The notes below the pieces were generated by a model. The model saw only the letters and a program-made list of their open reading frames with translations. It searched no databases and was not told the DNA's origin. A program made the translations under genes and the position numbers. Below are positions 52,673-60,339 of a DNA stretch of 64,000 nucleotides, piece by piece. The stretch is from Haloarchaeobius iranensis. GTDB taxonomy: Archaea; Halobacteriota; Halobacteria; Halobacteriales; Natrialbaceae. Numbering within the stretch: the first letter of the stretch is position 1; each line of letters starts with the position of its first letter. The DNA is taken from assembly GCF_900103505.1 (NCBI RefSeq), contig NZ_FNIA01000005.1, positions 62,001-126,000 on the forward strand. The letters run 5' to 3'.

Positions 52673-53143
52673 ATGCGACGGCGTGCCCTCTGCCGGAGCC
52701 TCGTCACCGGAGCCGTGCTGCTCACGGGCTGTAGCCGCCGCCCTGGCGACCAGCCCGGCGCGGACCATCGGCCGCCCGAGACCGAGCCGCCGGTGCCGAC
52801 GACCGACGACGTCACCGATGCGACGGCCGAACCCACACGACGGCTCGGTGAGGGCCTCTCGGTCGGACTGGAGACCGACGAGAGCGACGACCAGTTCCTC
52901 GCGACCGCGGTGGTGGCCAACAACCGGGAGGCGATGGTCGACCTGACGCTCGTGGCGGTCTGGACGCGTGACGGGGAACGGGTCGAACGGGAGCGTCGAG
53001 TGCGGCTCGCTGCCGGGGCGACGGGCCGGTTCGAGTTCACGTTCGACCGGGTCGGCTCCATCTCCTTCGAGTGGCGCGAGCTGGCGGGGAGTGCTACCCC
53101 CGACGGCGGCTCGCGACGCGCTCCTCGGCGGTCTCGGCGCTGA
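52673..53143 (+). CDS. Small lipoprotein lying between xpb and bax1
   Basis: 156-aa protein: MRRRALCRSLVTGAVLLTGC is a short Arg-rich signal with a lipobox (LLTGC), followed by a Pro/Thr/Glu-rich linker (RPPETEPPVPTTDDVTDAT) and a beta-rich domain (FLATAVVANNREAMVDLTLV; RVRLAAGATGRFEFTF). It is oriented against the xpb-bax1 strand, and its last 50 nt (53094-53143) overlap the xpb 3' end. The last ~12 residues (RRAPRRSRR) are basic, probably because they are constrained by antisense coding of xpb. Confidence 0.72.
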   Translation: MRRRALCRSLVTGAVLLTGCSRRPGDQPGADHRPPETEPPVPTTDDVTDATAEPTRRLGEGLSVGLETDESDDQFLATAVVANNREAMVDLTLVAVWTRDGERVERERRVRLAAGATGRFEFTFDRVGSISFEWRELAGSATPDGGSRRAPRRSRR

Positions 53144-54458
53144 CGAGTTCGTACAGCAGCGCGCGGCCCCCATCGGCTTTCGGTCGGAGGATGCGCCCGA
53201 GTCGCTGAGTGAACTCCCGCTCGCTCCCGCTGCCGGAGAGGATGACGGCGACGTTCGCGTCGGGCACGTCGACGCCCTCGTCGAGGACGTTCGAGGTGAC
53301 GACCCGGGAGTAGCTGCCGTCGCGGAACCTCTCGAGCACCTCGCGTCGCTCGCCCGTCCCGGTCTCGTGCGTGATGGTCGGGATCAGGAACCGCTCGGAG
53401 ATGTCGTACGCGAGCTCGTTGTGCGCCGTGAAGACGATGATGCGGTCCTCGCGGTGGTCGTCGAGGATGGCCTCGAGCGCGTCGACCTTCGCCTGGCTGC
53501 CCATCATGATGCGGCGGGCGCGCTGCTTCGCCAGCAGCGCCTCGCGTGCCTCGGGGTCGGTGCCGGAGCGCTTGACCAGCTCCTGGTAGTCGCTCCCGCT
53601 GGTGAACCGGATGTTGCTGCGGGCGAGGTAGTCGGTGAACGTGGACTGGTGGTCCTCGTAGCGCTCGCGCTCTTCGGGGGTGAGCTCGACGGTGAGCCGC
53701 TTCACGTCGTAGCTGGCGAGGTGGTCGCCGGCGAGGTCGTCGGCAGTGAGGCGATAGACGAGCGGGCCGACGAGGTCCGCGATGACCTCGTGAGCGTCGT
53801 CTGGGCGCTCGAAGGTCGCGGTGAGACCCATCCGGGCGGGTGCGGCGAGCAGGCTGCCGATGTCGCGGTAGCCCTCGCCGCCGAGGTGGTGGACCTCGTC
53901 GAAGACGACGAGGCCGAAGCGGTCGCCGACATCGGCCGCCTTGAGGTACGCCGAGTCGTAGGTCGAGACGGTCAGCACCTCCTCGCGTTGCTCGCCGCCG
54001 CCGAACTGCCCGACTGGCACGTCGAACTCGCGCTCGAGTTCGGTACGCCACTGGTGGACCAGGTCGAGCGTGGGAACGACGACGAGCGTCGGCGTCCGGA
54101 GTCGCTCGATGGCACCGATCGCGACGACCGTCTTGCCGCTGCCCGTCGGAAGTTCGATACAGCCGCGGTTCGGGAGGGGCTCGTCGCCGTCACCCCCTGC
54201 TGCCCACGCGTCGAGCGCATCCTGCTGGTAGCTGCGGAGCTCGTAGTCGGACCCGAGGTCGGGCACCGGGTCGAGGGTGAGCACGTGGTCGTCGACCGCG
54301 CGGTCGTGGCTGGCGAGCCAGTCGCGAACCGCGGCGTACCGGTGCGCTGGCGCGCGACCGGTGTCGCTTCGGGCGTCGTACTCGACGTCTGGTATCTCGT
54401 CGAACCCGTCGCTCTCGACCCGCAGCGTGCCGTCCTCGAAGCGGAGCGAGACCGTCAC
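53094..54458 (-). CDS. xpb: XPB-type DNA helicase (Rad25 homologue)
   Basis: 454-aa SF2 helicase for repair/transcription-linked DNA opening. An N-terminal damage-recognition-like domain is followed by Walker A LPTGSGKTVVA (104-110 GSGKT region), the box FDEVHHLGGEG (187-191), GLTATFERPDD (motif III), SNVLDEGVDVPDANVAV (V) and QRLGRILRPK (VI). The RED-like motif is not obvious. The GTG at 54458 (VTVSLRFEDG) is chosen because the frame upstream is antisense to the grpE promoter and unconserved; GTAAC about 30-36 nt upstream is a possible TATA box. Bax1 is its functional partner. Confidence 0.9.
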   Translation of the reverse strand: MTVSLRFEDGTLRVESDGFDEIPDVEYDARSDTGRAPAHRYAAVRDWLASHDRAVDDHVLTLDPVPDLGSDYELRSYQQDALDAWAAGGDGDEPLPNRGCIELPTGSGKTVVAIGAIERLRTPTLVVVPTLDLVHQWRTELEREFDVPVGQFGGGEQREEVLTVSTYDSAYLKAADVGDRFGLVVFDEVHHLGGEGYRDIGSLLAAPARMGLTATFERPDDAHEVIADLVGPLVYRLTADDLAGDHLASYDVKRLTVELTPEERERYEDHQSTFTDYLARSNIRFTSGSDYQELVKRSGTDPEAREALLAKQRARRIMMGSQAKVDALEAILDDHREDRIIVFTAHNELAYDISERFLIPTITHETGTGERREVLERFRDGSYSRVVTSNVLDEGVDVPDANVAVILSGSGSEREFTQRLGRILRPKADGGRALLYELVSAETAEERVASRRRG

Positions 54459-54547
54459 TGGCTGGTGATTGCCGCCCGGTCGAGTTACGTGTTCCGGGTG
54501 GGTGGCTGACCGCCGACTTCGGCTGCCTCCCTCGCCGCGTACCTGAA

Positions 54548-54556
54548 CCCTTTTGG
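54548..54556 (+). promoter_or_regulatory. TATA-like box for grpE
   Basis: CCCTTTTGG lies 24-32 nt upstream of the ATG at 54580. The 121-nt gap is shared with the divergent xpb gene. Confidence 0.4.
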
Positions 54557-54579
54557 TCACCCACTGGTTTGTTTCGCAC

Positions 54580-55614
54580 ATGGACGAAGACGAGGATACG
54601 GAGCAGTCGACCCCGGAGCAGGGGTCGGCAGCCGCAGACGAGCCGCCGGAGTCGCCTCCGGAGGAAGTCGAGGAACCCACTGACGACGCGGCGGTCGACG
54701 AGGATGGGACCGCCGACGCGTCGGCCGAGTCCGACGCGCAAACGCCCCCGGAGGAACCAGGACCCGAAGGCGCGCACGCGGCCGCCGACGAAGCGGAGTC
54801 GGAACCGGACGAGGGTGCGGACGCCGCCGCGTCGGACGAGCGGGCCCAGCCAGCGGGCTCGCCCGTCGGTGAGGACCTCGTCGAGCGCGCCAGCCAGTAC
54901 GAGGAGGAGCTCGGGGCCGAGGTGGCGGCGCTCGTCGAGCGGGCGTTCGAGCTGAAGGACGACGCGGACGACCTGCGTCGCCGGGTCGACGAGCTGGAGG
55001 GCGAGGTCGAGGACCTCGAAGACGAGCGCGAGGACCTGAAACAGCGTCTCGTCCGGAAGCAGGCGGACTTCAAGAACTACAAGGAGCGTTCGAAGAAGAA
55101 GCAGGACCAGATTCGAGAGCGCGCCACGGAGGACCTCGTCGAGCGACTCCTCCCGGTTCGCGACAACCTCACCCGCGCGCTCGACCAGAAGGGCGAGGAC
55201 GCGGACATCCGCGAGGGCGTCGAGGCGACGCTGCGTGACTTCGACCGCGTCCTGGAGGACGAGAACGTCGAGGAGGTCGTCCCGTCGGCGGGCGACGAGG
55301 TCGACCCACAGCGCCACGAAGTGATGGTGCGGGTCGACAGCGAGCTCCCCGAGGGCGAGATCGTCGACGTCTACCGGCCGGGGTACGAGATGGCCGACAA
55401 GGTCATCCAGACCGCGCAGGTGACCGTGAGCAACGGTGCCGACCACGAGCCCGACGAGGCGGTCGCTCTGGGCGGCGAAGTCGAGCAGGACGACGCGTCG
55501 GAGGAGTCGACCGACGACGCGTCGGAGGCCTCGGCCGACGAGGGGACAGGGTCGGCAGACGACGAGAAGGCACCGGCGGAGGAGGAAGCCGCCGCGGGCG
55601 ACAACCGGCACTGA
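54580..55614 (+). CDS. grpE: GrpE nucleotide-exchange factor with long acidic extension
   Basis: 344-aa protein against ~180-200 in typical GrpE. Residues 1-~105 are a Glu/Asp/Ala/Pro-rich disordered extension. The coiled coil (LKDDADDLRRRVDELEGEVE to RKQADFKNYKERSKKKQDQI) and the GrpE core (LLPVRDNLTRALDQKGEDAD; EVVPSAGDEVDPQRHEVMVR; RPGYEMADKVIQTAQVTVS) follow. The C-terminus adds another ~55 acidic residues. It exchanges ADP on DnaK and is the first gene of the grpE-dnaK-dnaJ group. Confidence 0.95.
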   Translation: MDEDEDTEQSTPEQGSAAADEPPESPPEEVEEPTDDAAVDEDGTADASAESDAQTPPEEPGPEGAHAAADEAESEPDEGADAAASDERAQPAGSPVGEDLVERASQYEEELGAEVAALVERAFELKDDADDLRRRVDELEGEVEDLEDEREDLKQRLVRKQADFKNYKERSKKKQDQIRERATEDLVERLLPVRDNLTRALDQKGEDADIREGVEATLRDFDRVLEDENVEEVVPSAGDEVDPQRHEVMVRVDSELPEGEIVDVYRPGYEMADKVIQTAQVTVSNGADHEPDEAVALGGEVEQDDASEESTDDASEASADEGTGSADDEKAPAEEEAAAGDNRH

Positions 55615-55634
55615 CGGCGGTCAGCGGCCGGAAG

Positions 55635-55737
55635 CGTAAAGCCAACCCCGACAAACGCGAAAATTAGCTTTACGGCCGGCATGCTGGCGAGCAACGGCTT
55701 TAATTCGTTGGAGAGTCGAGTAAAGCAAGTTTTAAAA
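55635..55737 (+). promoter_or_regulatory. dnaK promoter with GTAAAGC motif cluster and TATA box
   Basis: TTTAAAA (55731-55737) lies 27-33 nt before the dnaK ATG. Upstream, GTAAAGC occurs at 55636-55642, its complement GCTTTAC at 55667-55673 (with one more pair, CGTAAAGC/GCTTTACG), a related GCTTTAA at 55697-55703, and GTAAAGC again at 55720-55726, adjoining the TATA box. The 149-nt gap is A+T-rich for this genome. It is a good candidate for heat-shock control. The inverted pair alone could also terminate grpE transcripts. Confidence 0.55.
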
Positions 55738-55763
55738 CCTCAAGCGAGTTAGTAGACCTTAAC

Positions 55764-57662
55764 ATGGCGAGCAACAAGATAATCGGAATCGACCTTGGGA
55801 CGACCAACTCCGCGTTCGCGGTGATGGAAGGTGGCGATCCGGAGATCATCGTCAACAGCGAGGGCAACCGGACGACGCCCTCGGTCGTCGCGTTCACCGA
55901 CGACGGCGAGCGCCTGGTCGGCAAACCGGCGAAGAACCAGGCGATCCAGAACCCCGAGCGCACCATCGCGTCCATCAAGCGGCACATGGGCGAGGACGAC
56001 TACACGGTCGAGATCGACGGCGAGGACTACACACCGGAGGAGATCTCGGCGATGATCCTCGGGAAGCTCAAGCGCGACGCCGAGGAGTACCTCGGCGAGG
56101 AGGTCGAGAAGGCCGTCATCACGGTACCGGCGTACTTCAGCGACCGCCAGCGCCAGGCGACCAAGGACGCCGGCGAGATCGCCGGCTTCGAGGTCGAGCG
56201 CATCATCAACGAGCCGACGGCCGCCGCGATGGCGTACGGGCTCGACGACGACTCCGACCAGACCGTCCTCGTGTACGACCTCGGGGGCGGCACGTTCGAC
56301 GTCTCCATCCTCGACCTGGGCGGCGGCGTCTACGAGGTCGTCGCCACGAACGGCGACAACGACCTCGGTGGCGACGACTGGGACGAGGCCATCATCGACT
56401 GGCTCGCCGACGAGTTCGAGGACGACCACGGCATCGACCTGCGCGAGGACCGCCAGGCGCTCCAGCGTCTGAAGGACGCCGCCGAGGAAGCGAAGATCGA
56501 GCTCTCCAGCCGGAAGGAGACGGAGATCAACCTCCCGTTCATCACGGCGACCGACGACGGCCCCATCCACCTCGAGAAGTCGGTGACGCGGGCGAAGTTC
56601 GAGAACCTCACGCAGGACCTCATCGAGCGCACCGTCGAACCGACCGAGCAGGCGCTCGACGACGCGAACTACGACAAGGGCGACATCGACGAGGTGCTGC
56701 TCGTCGGTGGCTCCACCCGGATGCCCCAGGTCAAGGAGAAGGTCTCCGAGCTCATCGGGCAGGAGCCCAAGAAGAACGTCAACCCCGACGAGGCGGTCGC
56801 GCTCGGCGCGGCCATCCAGGGGGGCGTGCTCGGCGGCGAGGTCGACGACATCGTCCTGCTCGACGTGACGCCGCTCTCGCTGGGTATCGAGGTCAAGGGT
56901 GGCCTGTTCGAGCGTCTCATCGAGAAGAACACGACCATCCCGACCGAGGAGTCGAAGATCTTCACCACGGCCGCGGACAACCAGACGTCCGTGCAGGTCC
57001 GCGTGTTCCAGGGCGAGCGCGAGATGGCCGAGGACAACGAGCTGCTCGGTGAGTTCCACCTGACCGGCATCCCGCCGGCGCCGGCCGGAACGCCGCAGAT
57101 CGAGGTCACCTTCAGCATCGACGAGAACGGCATCGTCAACGTCTCCGCCGAGGACAAGGGCTCGGGCAACCGCGAGGACATCACCATCGAGGGTGGTGCG
57201 GGCCTCTCGGACGCCGAGATCGACCAGATGCAGGCCGAGGCCGAGGAGCACGCCGAGGAGGACCGCAAGCGCCGCGAGCGCATCGAGGCGAAGAACAACG
57301 CCGAGGCGACGCTCCAGCGCGCCGAGACGCTGCTCGAGGAGAACGAGGACGCCGTCGACGACGACCTCCGCGAGACCATCGAGGCCGAGATGGACGAGGT
57401 CGAGGCGGTCATCTCCGACGACGACGCGAGCAAGGAGGAGATCGAGGACGCAGCCGAGTCGCTCTCGACGGAGCTGCAGGAGATCGGCAAGCAGATGTAC
57501 GAGGGCGCGGCGGCTGCGGGCGGTGCCGGCGCCGCGGGCGGCGCAGCAGGCCCCGGCGGTGCGGCGGGCCCCGGCGGCGCAGCCCCCGGCGGTGACGCGG
57601 CCGAGGACGACGAGGAGTACGTCGACGCCGACTTCGAGGACGTCGACGACGACGAGGAGTAA
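55764..57662 (+). CDS. dnaK: Hsp70 chaperone DnaK
   Basis: 632-aa ATP-dependent chaperone. The ATPase domain starts [15 protein letters not shown], with [33 protein letters not shown] and [15 protein letters not shown]. The substrate-binding domain includes [16 protein letters not shown] and [17 protein letters not shown]. The C-terminus is a Gly/Ala-rich stretch and ends with the acidic tail [16 protein letters not shown], close to the EEVD-like bacterial end. Halophilic acidic composition is evident. The promoter is described separately. GrpE is upstream and DnaJ downstream, the standard trio. Confidence 0.98.
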   Translation: MASNKIIGIDLGTTNSAFAVMEGGDPEIIVNSEGNRTTPSVVAFTDDGERLVGKPAKNQAIQNPERTIASIKRHMGEDDYTVEIDGEDYTPEEISAMILGKLKRDAEEYLGEEVEKAVITVPAYFSDRQRQATKDAGEIAGFEVERIINEPTAAAMAYGLDDDSDQTVLVYDLGGGTFDVSILDLGGGVYEVVATNGDNDLGGDDWDEAIIDWLADEFEDDHGIDLREDRQALQRLKDAAEEAKIELSSRKETEINLPFITATDDGPIHLEKSVTRAKFENLTQDLIERTVEPTEQALDDANYDKGDIDEVLLVGGSTRMPQVKEKVSELIGQEPKKNVNPDEAVALGAAIQGGVLGGEVDDIVLLDVTPLSLGIEVKGGLFERLIEKNTTIPTEESKIFTTAADNQTSVQVRVFQGEREMAEDNELLGEFHLTGIPPAPAGTPQIEVTFSIDENGIVNVSAEDKGSGNREDITIEGGAGLSDAEIDQMQAEAEEHAEEDRKRRERIEAKNNAEATLQRAETLLEENEDAVDDDLRETIEAEMDEVEAVISDDDASKEEIEDAAESLSTELQEIGKQMYEGAAAAGGAGAAGGAAGPGGAAGPGGAAPGGDAAEDDEEYVDADFEDVDDDEE

Positions 57663-57675
57663 GGAGTCGAATCCG

Positions 57676-57696
57676 ACGACGGCGCCGCCGTCGTCT
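57676..57696 (+). terminator. Hairpin after dnaK
   Basis: GACGACGGC (57676-57684) and GCCGTCGTC (57688-57696) form a perfect 9-bp stem with a 3-nt loop, 14 nt after the dnaK stop codon. A T-rich stretch TTCTTTTC follows at 57727-57734, next to the dnaJ promoter. Confidence 0.45.
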
Positions 57697-57765
57697 CCCA
57701 CGGGGACGCTCGCCAGCCGAACCCGTTCTTTTCAAGTGTTCCAATCCGCTACAGTGTGATAACCA

Positions 57766-58941
57766 ATGAGTGAGGACTTCTACGACGTTCTCGGTGTCGG
57801 CAGGGACGCGTCCGAGGACGAGATCAAGCAGGCCTACCGGAAGAAGGCCGCCGAGTACCACCCGGACGTGTCCGATGCGGAGGACGCCGAGGAGAAGTTC
57901 AAGCAGGTGAAGAAGGCGAAGGAGGTCCTCACCGACGACCAGAAGCGCCAGGCGTACGACCGCCTCGGCCACGAGCGCTTCGAGCAGGCCGAGAAGCGCG
58001 GTGGCTTCGACCAGGGCGCTGGCGGCGGTGCGGGCGGCTTCGGCGGCGGTCGCGGTGGGGACCCCTTCGGCGGTCAGGGAGGTATGGGCGGCATCAACGA
58101 CATCTTCGAGCAGTTCTTCGGCGGCGGCCAGGGCGGCCAGCGCGGGCAGAGCCGCGGGCCACAGCCCGGCCGCGACCTCCGGACCCAGATCAGCCTCGAC
58201 CTCGAGGAGGTGTACGAGGGCGTCGAGAAGCAGGTGACGATATCTCGGCCCGCGCACTGCGACACGTGCGAGGGCGAGGGTCACCCGCCGGACGCCGACG
58301 TCGAGACCTGTCCCGAGTGCAACGGCCAGGGTCGGGTCACGCGCGTCCAGCAGACCCCTCTCGGGCGGGTCCAGCAGACCCAGACCTGTCGCCGCTGCGA
58401 GGGCGAGGGCGAGCTGTACGACGAGCAGTGTGCGGACTGCGGCGGCGACGGCGTCGTCGCGGAGGAGGCCTCCCTCTCCGTCGAGATTCCCCCGGGCGTG
58501 CAGCACGGCCAGACCATCCGGATGGGTGGCGAGGGCGCGGTCGGCGAGCCCGGCGGGCCACGTGGCGACCTCATCATCGAGGTCAGCGTCGCCGACCACG
58601 ACGACTTCGAGCGCGAGGGCGACGACCTCTACTACCGGCTCCCCGTCTCGTTCCCGCAGGCGGTCTTCGGCGACACCGTCGAGATAGAGACCCTCGGCGG
58701 CCGCGTCGAACTGGAGATCCCCGAGGGCACCCAGAGCGGCGAGACCTTCCGCCTGCGCGGCAAGGGGATGCCGCACCTGCGTCGCCGAGGCGAGGGGGAC
58801 ATGTTCGTCCAGGTCCACGTGGTGACGCCGTCGGACCTGAACGAGGAGCAGCGCGAGGCGCTGGAGGCGTTCGCCGAAGCCGGCGGCGAGGACATCGAGG
58901 TGAAGAAGGGGTTCTTCGAGAAGATCGAGAGCTTCTTCTGA
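57766..58941 (+). CDS. dnaJ: Hsp40 co-chaperone DnaJ
   Basis: 391-aa co-chaperone that stimulates DnaK. J domain (1-~70) with the HPD motif in AAEYHPDVSDAED, a Gly/Phe-rich linker (GAGGGAGGFGGGRGGDPFGG), and a zinc domain with four C-x-x-C-x-G-x-G repeats (CDTCEGEG, CPECNGQG, CRRCEGEG, CADCGGDG). It ends with the C-terminal peptide-binding domains. Start at 57766, 103 nt downstream of dnaK, with its own T-rich promoter region. All parts are present and the length is standard. Confidence 0.97.
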   Translation: MSEDFYDVLGVGRDASEDEIKQAYRKKAAEYHPDVSDAEDAEEKFKQVKKAKEVLTDDQKRQAYDRLGHERFEQAEKRGGFDQGAGGGAGGFGGGRGGDPFGGQGGMGGINDIFEQFFGGGQGGQRGQSRGPQPGRDLRTQISLDLEEVYEGVEKQVTISRPAHCDTCEGEGHPPDADVETCPECNGQGRVTRVQQTPLGRVQQTQTCRRCEGEGELYDEQCADCGGDGVVAEEASLSVEIPPGVQHGQTIRMGGEGAVGEPGGPRGDLIIEVSVADHDDFEREGDDLYYRLPVSFPQAVFGDTVEIETLGGRVELEIPEGTQSGETFRLRGKGMPHLRRRGEGDMFVQVHVVTPSDLNEEQREALEAFAEAGGEDIEVKKGFFEKIESFF

Positions 58942-59027
58942 ACATATCCGGGTGGATCGTTTCGGGTGTTGGTTGTGTCGTTCTCGGTTCGGTAAGCCGG
59001 TTAGTCGCGGGAATCCCTGGCGACGAC

Positions 59028-59277
59028 AACAGCCAGAAAGCCCCGGCGAACGTGAGGCCCCCTTGGGACCGCAGACAGCCAGAAAGCCCCGAGGCGCTGG
59101 AGTCGGGGGACTCGCGCGGTCCTCGCTCCGCTGCGGTCCTTGCGTCGTCCGCCTTCCTCCAGCGCCTCGCCCCTTTCAGTCCCAGCGTCGGAGCAAGCTC
59201 CGACGAGCCCCCGTTCGCTCGCAGGCTCGCTCACGGGGATACCCCGCACAGCACCGCACCTCGTACCTCCCCAGCCG
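59028..59277 (+). repeat. Composite intergenic repeat, copy A
   Basis: Contains two copies of ACAGCCAGAAAGCCCC (59029-59044, 59075-59090) and, at 59170-59277, a ~108-nt unit nearly identical to 62540-62645. The unit includes the palindrome CGTCGGAGCAAGCTCCGACG (59186-59205) and GAGCCCCCGTTCGCTCGCAG. Beyond it, CTCGCTAGCGCTCAC is repeated directly (59341-59355, 59392-59406). It lies in the 579-nt gap 58942-59520, which holds no supported gene. Frames here are open only because of G+C bias. Confidence 0.75.
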
Positions 59278-59489
59278 ATTGCGATGCTCGGTCGCAGGCT
59301 CCCTGCGCTTCTCATCCCTTGCACGAGTGTGGCGAGCGGCCTCGCTAGCGCTCACGGGTCGCAAGCTCCCCGTTCGCAGTCGCGGTTCTCGCTCGCTAGC
59401 GCTCACTCCGAACCGCGCACCGCTCGGCACGCTCGCCAGCCGCGCGCCACCGGGGAGGTTCTCCAACATCGTCACCGGAGACTCCACGC

Positions 59490-59497
59490 ACTTTTCC
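59490..59497 (+). promoter_or_regulatory. TATA-like box for AMP-binding half protein
   Basis: ACTTTTCC lies 24-31 nt upstream of the ATG at 59521. Confidence 0.4.
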
Positions 59498-59520
59498 CGA
59501 CCTGCGTCCAACATCGAGCT

Positions 59521-60237
59521 ATGGAGACCCTCGCCGACGTGCTGGCACGGGACCGACGGAGCGACGCGCCGGCCCTGTTCGCCGATGGGCCGACGACGCA
59601 GCGCTACGACTACCGGCGCTTCCTGACGACGGCGTGGAAGACGGGCAACCTGCTGCACAAGCGCGGCGTGCGGACGGGGGCGGAGGTCGCAATCGTGCCG
59701 TCGCCGCGCGCCCAGCCCGTACTGACGTTCCTCGGAGCGTCGCTGCTGGGGGCGGTGACGACGTTCGACCCGCCCAAGGCGGTCGAGGCGCGGGCGTTCG
59801 TCGCGCCGACGGACCGGCTCGGGGAGTTCGACATCGCGCCGGGGACGGCGACGGTGGGCTACGGCACGGACCCGGAGAACCCGGCGCACGACTACTGGGA
59901 GGGCGGGGTCTGGAGCGAGAACCCGACGATGCCGCCCGAGCCGACGGCACCGTCCGACCCGATACTCGACGACGGCGACCGACAGTACACGCACGGGGAC
60001 CTGGTCGCGGGGGCCGAGTGGGCCGCCGACGAGTTGGGGCTGACCGCCGAGAACACGGTCGTGGTCAGCGGGAGGGTGGCCTCCCCGGCGGTGCTCGCAG
60101 CCGGCGTCATCGCGCCGCTGGTCGCGGGGGCATCCATCCGACTCGACGACGGCGACGAGGACGCCGTCGCGGTCGCTGAGGGGGCGAGCGTCGACGTGTC
60201 GCCCGGGTTCTTCGACCGGGTCGAAGCGTCGCGGTAG
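59521..60237 (+). CDS. AMP-binding-like partial protein (acyl-CoA synthetase N-terminal relative)
   Basis: 238-aa protein. The start METLADVLARDRRSDAPALF and DYRRFLTTAWKTGNLLHKRG resemble the N-terminal subdomain of acyl-CoA synthetases (substrate prompt plus the Y-x-E-x-x-x-x-W-K-x-G-N region). GAEVAIVPSPRAQPVLTFLGAS continues it. The ATP P-loop, hinge and catalytic lysine are absent. A second similar segment (YTHGDLVAGAEWAADELGL) follows, so it may be an internal repeat of the N-terminal motif. Length (~240) is complete with normal codon use, so it looks like a stable noncatalytic relative. Confidence 0.65.
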   Translation: METLADVLARDRRSDAPALFADGPTTQRYDYRRFLTTAWKTGNLLHKRGVRTGAEVAIVPSPRAQPVLTFLGASLLGAVTTFDPPKAVEARAFVAPTDRLGEFDIAPGTATVGYGTDPENPAHDYWEGGVWSENPTMPPEPTAPSDPILDDGDRQYTHGDLVAGAEWAADELGLTAENTVVVSGRVASPAVLAAGVIAPLVAGASIRLDDGDEDAVAVAEGASVDVSPGFFDRVEASR

Positions 60238-60339
60238 CGCGGGAGCGAGCGGTCCAACAGCTTGGCTCGAGTCCGACCCGGGTGAACGTCGTCTCTCCAG
60301 GTATGAGCGAACACCGTCAGCCCCACGGCCGCGACGGCG

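Noticed and set aside
55749-57701. 650-codon open frame antisense to dnaK
   Set aside because: Mirror of a highly conserved gene; Leu/Val/Asp-rich with no recognisable domain and no promoter.
59296-59460. GCTCGCTAGCGCTCAC-type repeats considered as a CRISPR or attachment site
   Set aside because: Only two 15-nt copies, no regular spacing, no cas genes, integrase or tRNA nearby; better seen as part of the dispersed intergenic repeat.
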